Positions 22,988 to 34,220 of a DNA stretch of 64,000 nt are shown one piece after another. The DNA comes from Sorex araneus (lineage: Eukaryota; Chordata; Mammalia; Eulipotyphla; Soricidae): assembly GCF_027595985.1 (NCBI RefSeq), contig NC_073305.1, positions 83,051,126 through 83,115,125 of the forward strand, given 5' to 3'. The notes beneath the pieces are model-generated. The model was not told the origin of the DNA. It ran no database searches and was given only the letters and a program-made list of their open reading frames with translations. Each line of letters begins with the position of its first letter. The first letter of the stretch is position 1. The position numbers and the translations under genes were made by a program.

Positions 22988-23329
22988 ATTTTAAATATAT
23001 AGTTTAAATTCTAGTACTAATATTATTGTCTTATATTTGCAACCACCAGCAGTGCCAGAATCCCTCACTATTTACCAAAGTCCCTTCCCCTGCACTCCAC
23101 AGAACAGTGAGATGGTAGTTTGGTTGAACATATCTCAATACACAATCCACTGAAGATTGTATAATTCCTTACTTTGTCTCTTTAGTTTCAGCTAATGAAT
23201 AAAATGAAGTCATAAGGAAATTTTATTTTCTCTCTGACCCCCTTTCCTTATCATGACATCTTCTAATTCTATTCAAGTGGTAGAAAACTTCAAGGTTTTA
23301 TCTCTCCTATAGCTGAGTAGTATTCCATT

Positions 23330-23375
23330 GTGTATGCGTATGTGTGTGTATATATATACATACATATATATGTCA
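23330..23375. repeat. TG/TA-rich simple repeat
   Basis: GTATGTGTGTGTATATATATACATACATATATATG inside the L1 ORF2 remnant, grown from an ORF2 GTGTATA motif. Confidence 0.85.
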
Positions 23376-23499
23376 ATGTGTATCTTATGTGTTCATTTGT
23401 ATATCTCATAATGTCTTTTCTCATTTATTGTTTGGTACCTGAAATATTTTAAGATCTTGGCTATATTGTAAATAATGTGAAAAAAATAGATATGTAGCT

Positions 23500-24345
23500 G
23501 GATGGCTACATAAAGCCCTAGTTAACATCATCCACAAGGGTTAATTCAGTATGGATTAAAGTCTTTGATATTAGGGCATAGTATTTTTGTACATCAATAC
23601 CACAAATATTAACACTATTGAAAATGTTTCCTAAACTATGAATACAAATGATTTTTAAAAGACAGTAGCAAACATTTTCTATGAAATATGTTGATGAAAA
23701 GAACATATGCAAGATTGTATAAGATCTTGACTCAGGGGAGTTATATTATCCCATTAATAAAGAAAATAAAAGTAGAAATACACAAATGGAACTATGACAC
23801 ACTAAAACTTTATGAACTGTGATAAAATGAGACCTTAAATAAAAAGATACCCCAGTAATTGAAGAAATGTATCACCCATTAAAAATCAAACAGCTTAATA
23901 TCTAAGACATATAAAGCAACTATCAAAGCTCAATAATTAAATAACAAATAACCACTTCAAAAGATGAGATGAAGAGGACAATGGTGACCAGTAGGCATAT
24001 GAAGATATGTTCATCACTAATTATCAGGAAAATGCAAATATGAACATGACATTTCCTCATACTAGTGATAATAGTCTATATAAAAACTCCCAAAGCTGTA
24101 ACTGCTTTGTAGTTTATAGGAGATGGGTGAAAAAGTAACTATTATCTACTGTTGGTGCAATGTTACTTGTTTCAACCTCTTTGGAAAAATGCTTTGGTGA
24201 CTTCTAAAAAAAATAAGAAAATATTTCTCATATGACCCAAAATTCCACCCCTGTACATCTATGCCAAGAACACAGAGACTTTAATTCAAAGGGCATATGC
24301 CCACTGTTGTTCACTGTAGCGTTATTTGTAGAACTTTCATTTTCT
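23500..24345 (+). mobile_element. Old L1 ORF2 fragment, inverted 5' part
   Basis: Plus-strand old ORF2 ending in TTGTTCACTGTAGCGTTATT (about 24,309), just where the minus-strand segment beginning at 23,480 picks up (complement of TTTACAATATAGCCAAGAT). Head-to-head arrangement of adjoining ORF2 parts is the pattern of an L1 5' inversion. Confidence 0.68.
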
Positions 24346-25011
24346 AAGGGACTGCCTTGGGAGTTTAAAGTTCTAGTGATTCTGGCTCCCTAGATTTGGC
24401 CCTGGGAATTACTACAACCTATGTGTTCTTTTTTCCTTCCGCATATTGATTTATGAGAAACATTTGTTTCACTCCTGTCACACAATATCTCATTCCTTTA
24501 AAATATTTGATGCTAGAAATCCCCCCCCCCACCCCTTGGGTAATGAAAAGGACCCTCGTGTGCTTACATCAGCAGAAATTATGCTCCTTTTATGTTTATA
24601 TTATTTAAGATAGGCTCTCAATTTGTACAGTAAATAGAGTTAGAAAAATGAATCACCACAAGCAGAACAAACATATATTATAACTTAAAGAAATGATAAA
24701 GAATTTCTGAAAGTAGAGAAAGTTTTATAACTTCACATTGAGGTTTCAGTTGGGAAATCTATGCTTTTTTGGCTTGCTCTTCAAACCTGCATCCTCCCTT
24801 GAACATGGATCTCACTTGCCTGTCTCGCTGTCTCCGCTTTTTTCCACTCCAGAGAGGCACATGTTCTTACTTGAACTCACATTTCCCCTCTTTCTATTCT
24901 CTCAAATCTTTCTTGCAAGGCTTCGTTCAAGAAAAACTACCTTGCTTCACTAATAATAAATCTTTGCTTCTTAGAGATCATAATTAGAGAATAAATAGTA
25001 ACATCTTGGGT
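24346..25011. other. Unassigned sequence
   Basis: Holds a C-run (24,521-24,535). Two overlapping plus-strand frames (24,738-24,987) show no domain. Confidence 0.5.
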
Positions 25012-25163
25012 AGGGACTGTGCTTGGTGGTGATTTGGGACTATTCCCTGCTCTGTGCTCAGGGTTCACTCCTAGTAATGATCAGGTGGCCACACTGTGCC
25101 AAGGTAAAACTGATTTGCTGCATGAAAGGCCAAGCATCTTAACTCCTGTAACTATCTCTGGGC
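25012..25163 (-). mobile_element. SOR-type SINE, form A, old
   Basis: TGCTCTGTGCTCAGGGTTCA core and TGCATGAAAGGCCAAGCATC at the head side. Diverged. Confidence 0.7.
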
Positions 25164-25780
25164 CTGAATTGTTCTTTTGTTCTCTTAGCAAAGGATATAT
25201 GAAAAATTACCTTTGACTCATGAAATGTACATTTTTTCCTAAAGTGAGTGAGAGAAAGGACATCCCATTTTATTTCTAGTAAAGAGTATAGGGTTAAGTC
25301 TCTTATAGGGAAAAGAGATAATACAGATGAGGATGCTTTGTAGTCTGAGGACATTACTAGAAATGTCCTTTAATTTAATCCTTAAAATGCTCCCAAAATA
25401 AAAAGTCATATTGGTTTTATCTCAGCAAGAGTGAATATTTGAACCAATTTTCATCCTGGAGATAAAATATAAACCCAACATGATTCTATATACAAATTTT
25501 ATATATAGTGAAAAGTTTATTACTTGTGCACAGTGACACCTTTTACTCCACTGGTTCCTGTGGTACACTGTACCTCCCATCTTCCCCTTGTACACACACT
25601 AGTTAATGTTTAAACCTCATATCCAACATATTGGCAATTAAGTGTGAGGTCCCTGGAGGTTGACTGGAAGAGTTTAACACACATGAATGGAATTGGTGTT
25701 TTTCCAAAACAAAAACAAAAACAAAATCACCCCATATGAACACTATCAGCCAGAATATTAAGATAGATTTTTCTCGAGAA
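25164..25780. other. Unassigned sequence
   Basis: Nothing recognised. Confidence 0.5.
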
Positions 25781-25789
25781 CACAAGGAA

Positions 25790-25954
25790 GGGCTGGGGCA
25801 ATAATAGTACAGTAGTCAGGGGGTTTGCTTTGTACAAAGCTGACCTGGGTTTGATCCCTGGCATCACATATGGTCCACTGAGAGTGCAAAGCCAGAAGTA
25901 ACCCCTGTGCACTGCTGGGTGTGGCCCAAGAGCAACAATCATAACAAAAAAACC
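25790..25954 (+). mobile_element. SOR-type SINE, form A
   Basis: GGGCTGGGGCAATAATAGTA head, GGGTTTGATCCCTGGCATC, and GCACTGCTGGGTGTGGCCC at the 3' end. A 9-bp TSD, CACAAGGAA, lies at 25,781-25,789 and 25,955-25,963. Confidence 0.9.
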
Positions 25955-25963
25955 CACAAGGAA

Positions 25964-26544
25964 TTTGTTATTTATAAGCCATTCATTATTCTGCTATATT
26001 TGCCTAAGTGCGCTTAGGTAAACTCCTTTCCATGTTCTTTTCTATGTTCCTTAAATCCATTATTTGGTTTGTAATAAGTTTTAATGCATTGGCTATGATT
26101 CCGTTCAAACAGCCTGTGTTCATAAGTATTAAAATGATAATGGGATGTCTTTAGTAGGGATTTCCTTTTATTGATAACTTCTTTTATAGTTTTGATAGCA
26201 CAGGTACAAAGTTTGTGGCAAGTCAGAAAGTAGCAGTAAATCAAAGTGGCATTAAAGTGGCACTCTTAGAACTAAGTTTTTCCCCAGGTCTTATAGGTGC
26301 ATGTGATACCTTTTTCAAGCATTACATTTACAATATCTTCTGACAAATATATGTGCTTTTGGAGATGAGTAATTGAAGTCATTCAACTAATTCTGTTGTC
26401 AGGTAATATTAGAGATGCATTCTAATCTTCCTCCTGTGCTAGACACTGGATATTCCACTGATTTTCTTTATTACTAAAGAGCTACATGAGGTCATCAGAC
26501 TCATCTACTCATTTTTCACTTATATCAAATGAATTTTGTTAAAC
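25964..26544. other. Unassigned AT-rich sequence
   Basis: Nothing recognised. Confidence 0.5.
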
Positions 26545-27900
26545 TTTTTAATTAAAATAGCATTGAAGTTTATCATAAGTCAACATGTTTATTCACTATT
26601 TTACTCACCACTAAAATTCTCCTCCTCCTGAATCTGTCCTGACCCTCTGTATTATTTTTATATCCATTCTCTTCCCCTTCTGATAACCAATAATATGATC
26701 TAAAAATTTGAAAGTACTTTTTGTTTTTCTTTTGTGATTCTTTATTTATGGGTCACATTACCTTCATCACATCATGTTTATAATTCTTTGACTGATAAAA
26801 ATAAGCATGAGCCCTCCATGATCCGTTCATATTGCAAATGGCAGAATTTTTATCTTTTGTCTAGTCCATTTATATTCTATTGTGTATGTGAACAATACCT
26901 TCATCAAGTTATTAGTTGATGGAATAAACACATGTTGTTTCCAACTCTTGGCTATTATAAAAATAATGTTTCATTGAAATAGGGATGCATATATATTTAA
27001 ATTAGTGGATCTTATTCTTTATGCAAATGTAAAGAAGTAGGATGATAAAAAGTAAATCATAAAATATTTCAACTTTTAGAAGATTCTCCACATTCCTTTT
27101 TTTGATTACAGCTCCAATTTACATTTTCAACAGAAGTATACAAATGTTCTTTCTTCATATCTTCAACTTTTGTTGCTATTTCTTAACTTGGATAATATTA
27201 CCTCACACCCACGAAAGTGACACTATTTACTATTTTGACAGGTATTCTTGGTAATAAGACAGCTATTAATATGCTTATATCTTCTTTGAGGAAGTTTTTA
27301 CTCAGATCTTATGCTTATTTGAAAGTGGATACAGGGCTTTTAAAAGATGCTCAGGTCTTGAGGTATGGAACTGTGGTGAAGTGCTTAGACCCCTTGATGC
27401 ACGTATACTCAGATATGGCAGTGCTGGAGACTACCAGAGTCACACCCAGCTGTACTTTCCAGAGGTCGATGGTGCTGGGTATCAAACCTTCATGCACACA
27501 GGCTATGTCTTCTTCCCCTGTGAGCTATCGTTCATAGCTACTGCAGTTATTTCTTGTTAACTTTGAGTTCCTTACATATTTTAGTTATAAACACCTTGCC
27601 AATATATGATTATAAGATATATTTTCCCATTTAGTATGACATTTTTTAGTTCGATATTTTTTTTCACTGCAGAAACTTTTAAATTTGATACTAACATTTA
27701 TTTCTTTTGTTTCCTTTGCTGTTTGAGTCAAGTCCCAAAATGTATCTTTAGTGTTGATGTCAAGGACCATCTTGCTTATGGTTTATTCTGTGAATTTTAT
27801 GATTTTAAATCTTACAGCAAATCTAATCCATTTCATATTAAGTTTTGTGAATGGTGTTATGTAGTGGTCTAGTTTCATTTCATTTTGGTTGTTAATATAT
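26545..27900 (-). mobile_element. Old L1: 3' UTR and ORF2 C-terminal half, split by a SINE
   Basis: 3' UTR at 26,560-26,720, the end of ORF2 around 26,740-27,250, and more upstream ORF2 at 27,540-27,890 (CTTTGCTGTTTGAGTCAAG). The order is that of one L1 on the minus strand. Many stops. The SINE at 27,340-27,535 is inserted in it. Confidence 0.7.
27340..27535 (-). mobile_element. SOR-type SINE, very degenerate
   Basis: GTGCTGGGTATCAAACC over the B-box region and GAGCTATCGTTC at the head side. The rest is barely readable. Confidence 0.5.
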
Positions 27901-27966
27901 AGGAAACTGCAATTTTATGTTATGATTTTATTTAAATTAAATAAAAATTTAATAATTAAAAAAGTC

Positions 27967-28128
27967 AATGTCACTGTCATCCCGTTGCTCATCGATTTGC
28001 TCAAGTGGGCACCAGTAACATCTCCACTGTGAGACTTGTTACTGTTTTTGGCATATCTAATATGCTATGGGTAGCTTGCCAGGCTCTGCCATGCGGGCGA
28101 GATACTCTCAGTCACTGGCTGGGCTCTA
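27967..28128 (-). mobile_element. SOR-type SINE, form B, lacking the tRNA head
   Basis: The octamer-side end (ATGTCACTGTCATCCCGTTG) and the body with one AGCTTGCCAGGCTCTGCC block are well preserved, but it stops at CTGGGCTCT without the second block's flank or the head. It is 5'-truncated and therefore has no internal promoter. Confidence 0.9.
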
Positions 28129-28149
28129 GTGTTCTATAAACATAGAAGA

Positions 28150-29150
28150 GTGTTTTCCAACATATTTTAGAGAGGCATAGTAGTAATGAGTTCTTTTTGC
28201 TTTTATTTCATGTTATGTGATTTATTTTTATCTCAGATCTGATAGTTTTGTGGGACAGCAAATTCTCCATCATAAGTTCTTAGTTTTCAGATTTTTAAAC
28301 ATGCCATTCCAGTTTTTCCATTGGGAAATATGAGAATATTCTCTGGAGATTCCTTTTATGTTTTACCTGTTCTTCTCCTAGCTGCCTGTTGTTTTTTTTT
28401 AAATGTTTTGCTTCGAATCCATCCCTGGGGGTGCTCAGGATTGACTCCTGACTCTGAATCACTCTGGTAGTGCTAAGAGACCATATACGATGTAGGGATC
28501 TAACTAGGGTCCATCACGGGCAATCAGGTACTTTAGCCTCTGTATTATGTATTTGGATGCAATACTCTTTTGTTGTTGCTGTTATTCTTGAAATCTTGAT
28601 AATTTCACTAATACCTAGTTTGTTTCCTGGAATTTAGATAACCAATTGATTTTTTCAAACCTTATGGATATTTGTATACTAGGATTCTCCCTCAAATTTG
28701 GATAGCTATTTTGTTACATAAAATCTGTTCCTCCTTTTGCTTCTCTTCACCTCTTCTGCGACACCCACTACCATTATGTTACCTCTCTTGTAGAATTACA
28801 TAGCTCTTAGAGTGCTTTGCATTTCTATTATCTTCCTTCTTTCTTTTCTTCCACCTGAATCATTCCTGGGTTTGTATCTTTGAAATCTAATTTATTTTTC
28901 AATTAGATCTATTCTCTTGTAGCTTTCCCTAGCACTCTTGATGCTGTTTGAGTTTCTTTGAGTTTTATTCTCTTCTTTAATTTTATTTAATTTTATTCCC
29001 AATCTTTTGAGAACTGTTGCATCTTGTGTTTTCATGATAGATACTTAGAATTCTCTTAGATTATGGCTCTGGCTGTATTTTTGTTTACTACTGACTACAG
29101 ATTTGTGTAAAATCATCAGGTGATGTAAAGGAGTTGCTGTTTGGTCAACA
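28150..29150 (-). mobile_element. Old L1 5' UTR region, split by a SINE
   Basis: CTTCTCTTCACCTCTTCTGC followed by CACCCACTACCATTATG and GTTACCTCTCTTGTAGAATT follows the complement of the 5' UTR of old mammalian L1s. The SINE at 28,400-28,550 interrupts it. No coding sequence. Confidence 0.6.
28400..28550 (-). mobile_element. SOR-type SINE, form A, old
   Basis: GGGGGTGCTCAGGATTGACT core and GGGATCTAACTAGGGTCC over the B box. Diverged. Confidence 0.72.
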
Positions 29151-29219
29151 GTAAGTTAAAGGCGTACAGAGATATCTAGCTACGTAAAATGCTGAAGACC
29201 AACAACCTAGAAATTAGCA

Positions 29220-29394
29220 TTTTTTTTTTTTTGCTTTTTGTGTCACACCTAGCAATGCTCAGGGGTCACTCCTGGCTCTGCACTCAGGAATTACTCCTGG
29301 AGTGCTCAGGGGATGATATGGGATGCTGGGAATTGAACCTGGGTCAGCCACGTGCAAGGCAAATATCCTACCTGCTGTGCTATCACTCCAGCTC
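29220..29394 (-). mobile_element. SOR-type SINE, form A, fairly young
   Basis: Clean T-run tail (29,220-29,231), then the complement of the full element. A TSD core GAAATTAGC lies at 29,210-29,218 and 29,396-29,404. Confidence 0.94.
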
Positions 29395-29404
29395 TGAAAT
29401 TAGC

Positions 29405-29957
29405 TTCTTAAACTATGGGTTTTAACACTATATGAGACTATGTAAATTTCTAAAGCATTGTTTCAAAATAAATGTCTGTACTCTTATATGGGTGTATATT
29501 TTATGTACCTATTTACACAACATTTTTGACAAAAGGAGTCATGAACAGAACACATTTAATAAGCACTTTTGGTGCCTTGCTAACATCCTCACCTGTATGA
29601 GATATTTCAGTTCACTCACTTTAGAGTCAGCCAAGGTCCTGCGTTTGTCACTATCTATATTCTCTTCTTCCTAGGGACTTATTTTGAATTGGCAGGTCTT
29701 TCGTCTATACCCCTTCAACCCCATGATAACCGGCTCATGTATTCTTCCTCTCCTTCCTCCCATCACACAGATATAAAACTCTGGTATTACCTCTAAATGA
29801 AATTAGTTTTTGGTGTAAAAGGTGCACTTCAGCCTCACCTCAATTTTATTTGCATTCTGTTAGCAGTGACTTGTTGAGTATTTCTTTTTCTGTGCAGGAG
29901 AGTGATTTAAGGAATAAATTATGTCACAAGTGAATGACATCAGTCCCTCCAGATTCT
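29405..29957. other. Unassigned sequence
   Basis: Nothing certain. The C-rich part at 29,700-29,770 could be an old L1 3' UTR. Confidence 0.45.
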
Positions 29958-30125
29958 GTTTACTTTTTATGATGCCACACACAGTGGTTCATGGGTAGGG
30001 AGAAGCAAGAAGTCAATCCCGGGGATATTTGGCAGGGAGCATGGGGTGTCAAGGATGAACTCAGGGTCGTGCATATGCTAGTTAGGTGCTGTAGCTGCTG
30101 TACCACTTGAGCTATTCCCCCAACT
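29958..30125 (-). mobile_element. SOR-type SINE, old
   Basis: GCCACACACAGTGGTTCATG at the tail side and GCTGTACCACTTGAGCTATT at the head side. Strongly diverged. Confidence 0.6.
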
Positions 30126-31330
30126 CTTTATTTTAATTTAAATACAAGAAACATTTTTTTCTTTAAAGAGATCCAATGAGAATATCAAACTATAGAAGTA
30201 ATGTATAATGTAATCAGGATTAATCATTAAACTTTGTCAACTTTTGGTTTTATTCAAATCGACTGGTTAATCATACTATTAAAAAACTCATAGATTTGTC
30301 TAAAAATATGGATTCCTCAATGCTATCCTATATTCACACATATAAGCACAGATGATTAGTAGATGGTTTACTACACTAAAACTATATAAGTTTCATAGCT
30401 TTTCAGGCATGCAGAATTTTTCGCAACACTTCTGGGGCCTAACAGCATTATCTTGATTTCACTCATCTTTTTACATGTACAACTAATTAAATGAGAGTTA
30501 GGTCAGGAAAGACTGAAAATGCTAGTGAAGATGATCTAGGCCAATGTTAGATGTAAGTAACTAGTCGTGTACTCAAGACACCACAGTAGGTGCCCCAAGA
30601 GCCAAATGATGACATTCAGTGATTATATCATTCTTTGGCATTAGTTGTTGAAGGACACTGAGATCACTGTAGCAATGCCTATTGCCAAGACTTGGACCAA
30701 CAACTCACTGACCTCTTTAAGACTCTAAGGAGTACAACAGGAGACATCAAGTAACAGGGTTACTTGAGAATATAAGAATTATGACAAAAAATTCCTTAGG
30801 TACTAGTTGCAAATTCTTAAAGCGTTATTAAGTGACTGGTTAAAAGTTAAAGCATATTAAAATCAGAAAGTACTGCTTGGAATACTATGTAGGTGAATGC
30901 TTCTCATTAGAGACTTTTTGTATCTGAATATACAATGGCTGATTCCATTGACTTACACATCTCATTCAATAGTTTAAAAAGCATTCTTAGTTAACACTTA
31001 AATCAGGGAAATTTTAGGTTCAAGTGTGTAAGAGGAAGAAAGTACATGTGTTGTTTCAGGGATAAATTACTTCCCCCCTTTAATATGATTCAGGTAGAGA
31101 CATAATGTGTGTTGTAATTTTCAGAGTTCATAATAAAATACCTTAGACAAAATGTATGTGAATTCTTATCCATCTGCAAAATGTCTTTTCAAGTTTTTTC
31201 CTTCCCATATAACAAAATTAGAGATTTTAATTCATAAGTATATGGTTGAAATATCTTGGAACTACATATCTCTTTCCATATGGTATTTCCTGACAATATC
31301 AAAACAGTGTTTTCTATTATCTTGAGCTCT
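30126..31330. other. Unassigned AT-rich sequence
   Basis: Nothing recognised over about 1.2 kb. Confidence 0.5.
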
Positions 31331-31334
31331 GAAT

Positions 31335-32500
31335 CACAATGCAGTAAAGACCAACCGTTCTTTGAATACTTGTGAGTTCTTTGTATCTATTGGATAAAAG
31401 TTCTTCGTCAGATGAGTCTTTGGTAGATATCAGTCCTCCGCTATATCAAGCAATCAGGAGTAGTAATAGTAGGTCTCTGTGTTGGTTCATGGTTTTGCAG
31501 TTTCTTGGAAATATTGAGTAACAAAGGTGGTCAGATGGAGAGGTAGAAAATAGAAAAGTTTTTTGGAAAGTACAGGAGAAAGAAATTCCCCTGCCAGGAA
31601 GGAAATTAATATGACTATGTATGACTTGTTTGTGTGTGTGTATGTGTGTGTGTTTTCTTTTTGGATCACACCCGGCAATGCTCAGGGGTTACTTCTGGCT
31701 CAAGCGCTCAGGAATTATTCCTTGATGTGCTCAGGGGACCATATGGGATGCTGGGAATCAAACCCAGGTTGGCCGCATGCAAGGCAAATGCCCTACCCTC
31801 TGTGCTATTAGCTCCAGCCCCAGTGTGTGTGTTCTTAATTGGGAAAGCTGGGTTCGTATTGCTTATATAGTGACTTGACAAGAATGTTTCTGAGAATGCA
31901 AAAATTTTATATCATTTGTAACTGGTTTAAGTGATCTAGATGATCTATTTGACTATTGTTTCCTAGTTTCCTGTGAATCTAAGGTCTGGGGAAGAAACTA
32001 TGATCTTGGAAAATTGTTAACTCTCATTCTCAGAAAGAGACCAGGATTCTGGAGAAATGTTTACAATATGGAATAAAAACAGCTGAGATGGAACTACTCA
32101 CAGCAGCTGGAAAGGGGAAACTGAGGCTTCCTCTTTCATAAATCTGTCACAAATTCTAATTTAATTTATGCTTTACAGAGAAAAAGTCTTCAATTTTAAT
32201 GAAATTCACTTAATATTTTTCATGTATTATTTATGTTTACAATGTTATCAATGTTATCACAGTTCCCAAAGTCATATAAATTTTTATCTGTTTTGTCTTC
32301 TAGGAGTTTCATAATTTTGTATTTTACATTGAGCTCAATGATACATGTTGAAATACTATGTGAAGGTCATACACTCTATATCTAAATTTAATTTAATTTT
32401 TTTTCATTTTGATGTCTGGATTTTCTAGCACCATTTGCTTGAAGTGTATGTACCCCTCTTCCCTATTATTGTCTTTCTCTAATAATAAACTACAGAATAT
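31335..32500 (-). mobile_element. Old L1 ORF2 pieces
   Basis: 31,370-31,450 (GTGAGTTCTTTGTATCTATT, AAGTTCTTCGTCAGATGAGT) and 32,220-32,470 (TTTTCTAGCACCATTTGCTT) are the complement of ORF2, in the expected order for one minus-strand L1. The part between holds a SINE and sequence I cannot assign. Confidence 0.58.
31655..31819 (-). mobile_element. SOR-type SINE, form A
   Basis: Near-complete copy with GGGACCATATGGGATGCTGG. Short repeats of TGTGTGTGTT on both sides probably are the TSD, placed in a TG microsatellite (31,630-31,652). Confidence 0.9.
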
Positions 32501-32764
32501 GTTTTGAAGCTTTCTTGAGCTACCTTTACTTTACATGATGAAGGAATCAAGCAACTGACATAAAAATTGATTTTTTTCTCTTTACTATGCTTTTATCTTT
32601 TAAAATGAGGCTCTGTGGTTTACAAAGTCATTAATAGTTTGGGTTCAAGCATATAATTTTACAGCATCAATCTCATCACCAGTGTCAACTTCCTTTCATT
32701 TATATCCTCAGTTTCCTTCACACCCTTTAGACTCTCTCCTTGATAGGACCTTTTATTATTTATT
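32501..32764. other. Unassigned sequence, possibly old L1
   Basis: Lies between L1-like sequence and a SINE. CAGCATCAATCTCATCACCAG has an old L1 3' UTR flavour, not enough for a call. Confidence 0.35.
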
Positions 32765-32912
32765 ATTTTTGGTTTTGGGGACACACCTGGTGGTGCTCAG
32801 GGATCACACGTGGCAAGCTCAGCAGATTCTATGGGGTGATCATATAAATCAAACGCAGGTTGGCTGTATACAAAGCAGGCATCCCACCCACTGTACTAAC
32901 ACTCTGGTCCAG
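32765..32912 (-). mobile_element. SOR-type SINE, form A
   Basis: GGTTTTGGGGACACACCTGG at the tail side and CCCACTGTACTAACACTCTG at the head side. Moderately diverged. Confidence 0.84.
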
Positions 32913-33646
32913 CAGTACATTTTTAAGTGTAGTTATTATACTATGGATCTCAAGGTTTTAGCTTTATTGGTTCTGCGGTTCAGATGTATAAGATATACCA
33001 AACCTCTACACTATCAATCTGCTGAGGCCCCTGCCCATATCTCTGTTGTGATACTTAAATTGTTTTAAGCTTCAAATTCACCACGGATTTTTAGTGCTAT
33101 CCATATGTGTGTTATGATTTCCATAGAAACATAGATTTATTCTAAATACACAAGACGATACTTGTTAAATTGTTTTCTGTAGGTTATCCAGAGACACACA
33201 AATGTTGAAAAGATAGCAAGATATTTTGAAAATGTAATATTGGGTATTAAGTGGTGGTTGTGGTGTGTTGATATATATTTTAAAAAGACATAAAAGTGAA
33301 CCCTTATAACCTAGAGTCTTATAAACCAGTGTTACCTCAAAAAAAGTCACTGCAGTGCATATTTATTACATAGTTGAATTAAAATGTTATATATGAAAAA
33401 TAAGGTGAAAAAATCCATGTTATATATTAGTAAATCATTGAATTTACTGCAAAATAAATTAACTTTATTCTATTTCAACTTATTTTAAGAACATTCTCCC
33501 TTATTTTAAAAAGTCTGCTTAAGATTACATAAAAAGCTATATATTGTTTTTAATATACTTAAAGTACTTATATTAAAATTAATATTACACATATGTTTTA
33601 ACTACCTTATATAACTTAACAAAATTTCTTATTTATAGAGACATAT
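32913..33646. other. Unassigned AT-rich sequence
   Basis: Nothing certain. 32,920-33,060 might be more old L1 ORF2 on the minus strand. Confidence 0.4.
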
Positions 33647-33659
33647 ACTTATGACAGTA

Positions 33660-33911
33660 GCACTATAGCACTGTTGTCCCATTGTTCATTGATTTGCTCT
33701 AGAGGGCACCAGTAACATCTCCATTGTGAGACTTGTTGTTACCGTTTCTGGCATATCATTAGAATACTCCAGGAGTAGCTTGCCAGGCTCTGCCATGCAG
33801 GCGGGAGACTCTTGGTAGTTTGCTGGGCTCTCCGAGAGGGGCTGAGGAATCAAACCCAGGTCAGCCGTGTTCAAGGCAAACGCCCTATCCACTGTGCTAT
33901 CACTCCAGTCC
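33660..33911 (-). mobile_element. SOR-type SINE, form B, with TSD
   Basis: The most useful form B copy, because a 13-bp TSD (ACTTATGACAGTA at 33,647-33,659, ACTTATGATAGTA at 33,912-33,924) proves that the element ends with the octamer tail (complement GCACTATAGCACTGTTG) and has no poly(A). Confidence 0.95.
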
Positions 33912-34039
33912 ACTTATGATAGTATAAGACTCAAATCAAATAGAAATGTATTTTATATTTACTAAATTGCAAATAACAAACATTTTTATACTTTGAGTCA
34001 TTTATTAGGAATAATATTGACATAGTTTCTAAAAGTTAA

Positions 34040-34209
34040 CTTTTGTTTGTTTGGGGGCCACATTTGCTGGTGCTTCGGTTTTACCCCTGGTTTTGAATTC
34101 AGGAAATACTCCTGTTAGTGCTTGAGGGACAACATGGGATGCTGGGAACGGAACCCGGTTGGTTGCATGCAAGGCAAATGCCCTACCCACTATACTATCA
34201 CTCCAGCCC
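34040..34209 (-). mobile_element. SOR-type SINE, form A
   Basis: An 11-bp TSD, CTAAAAGTTAA, lies at 34,029-34,039 and 34,210-34,220. Head side CACTATACTATCACTCCAGC. Some divergence in the core. Confidence 0.93.
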
Positions 34210-34220
34210 CTAAAAGTTAA

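Larger units (their letters stand above)
22530..23490 (-). mobile_element. Old L1 3' part (non-inverted), split by a SINE
   Basis: C-rich old 3' UTR (22,570-22,670, 23,035-23,110) followed by the ORF2 end in the complement (GCTGAGTAGTATTCCATTGTG at 23,312). A form B SINE splits it at 22,729-22,987. The segment stops around CTATATTGTAAATAATG (23,461-23,477), where the opposite-strand part of the same L1 type begins. Confidence 0.65.
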
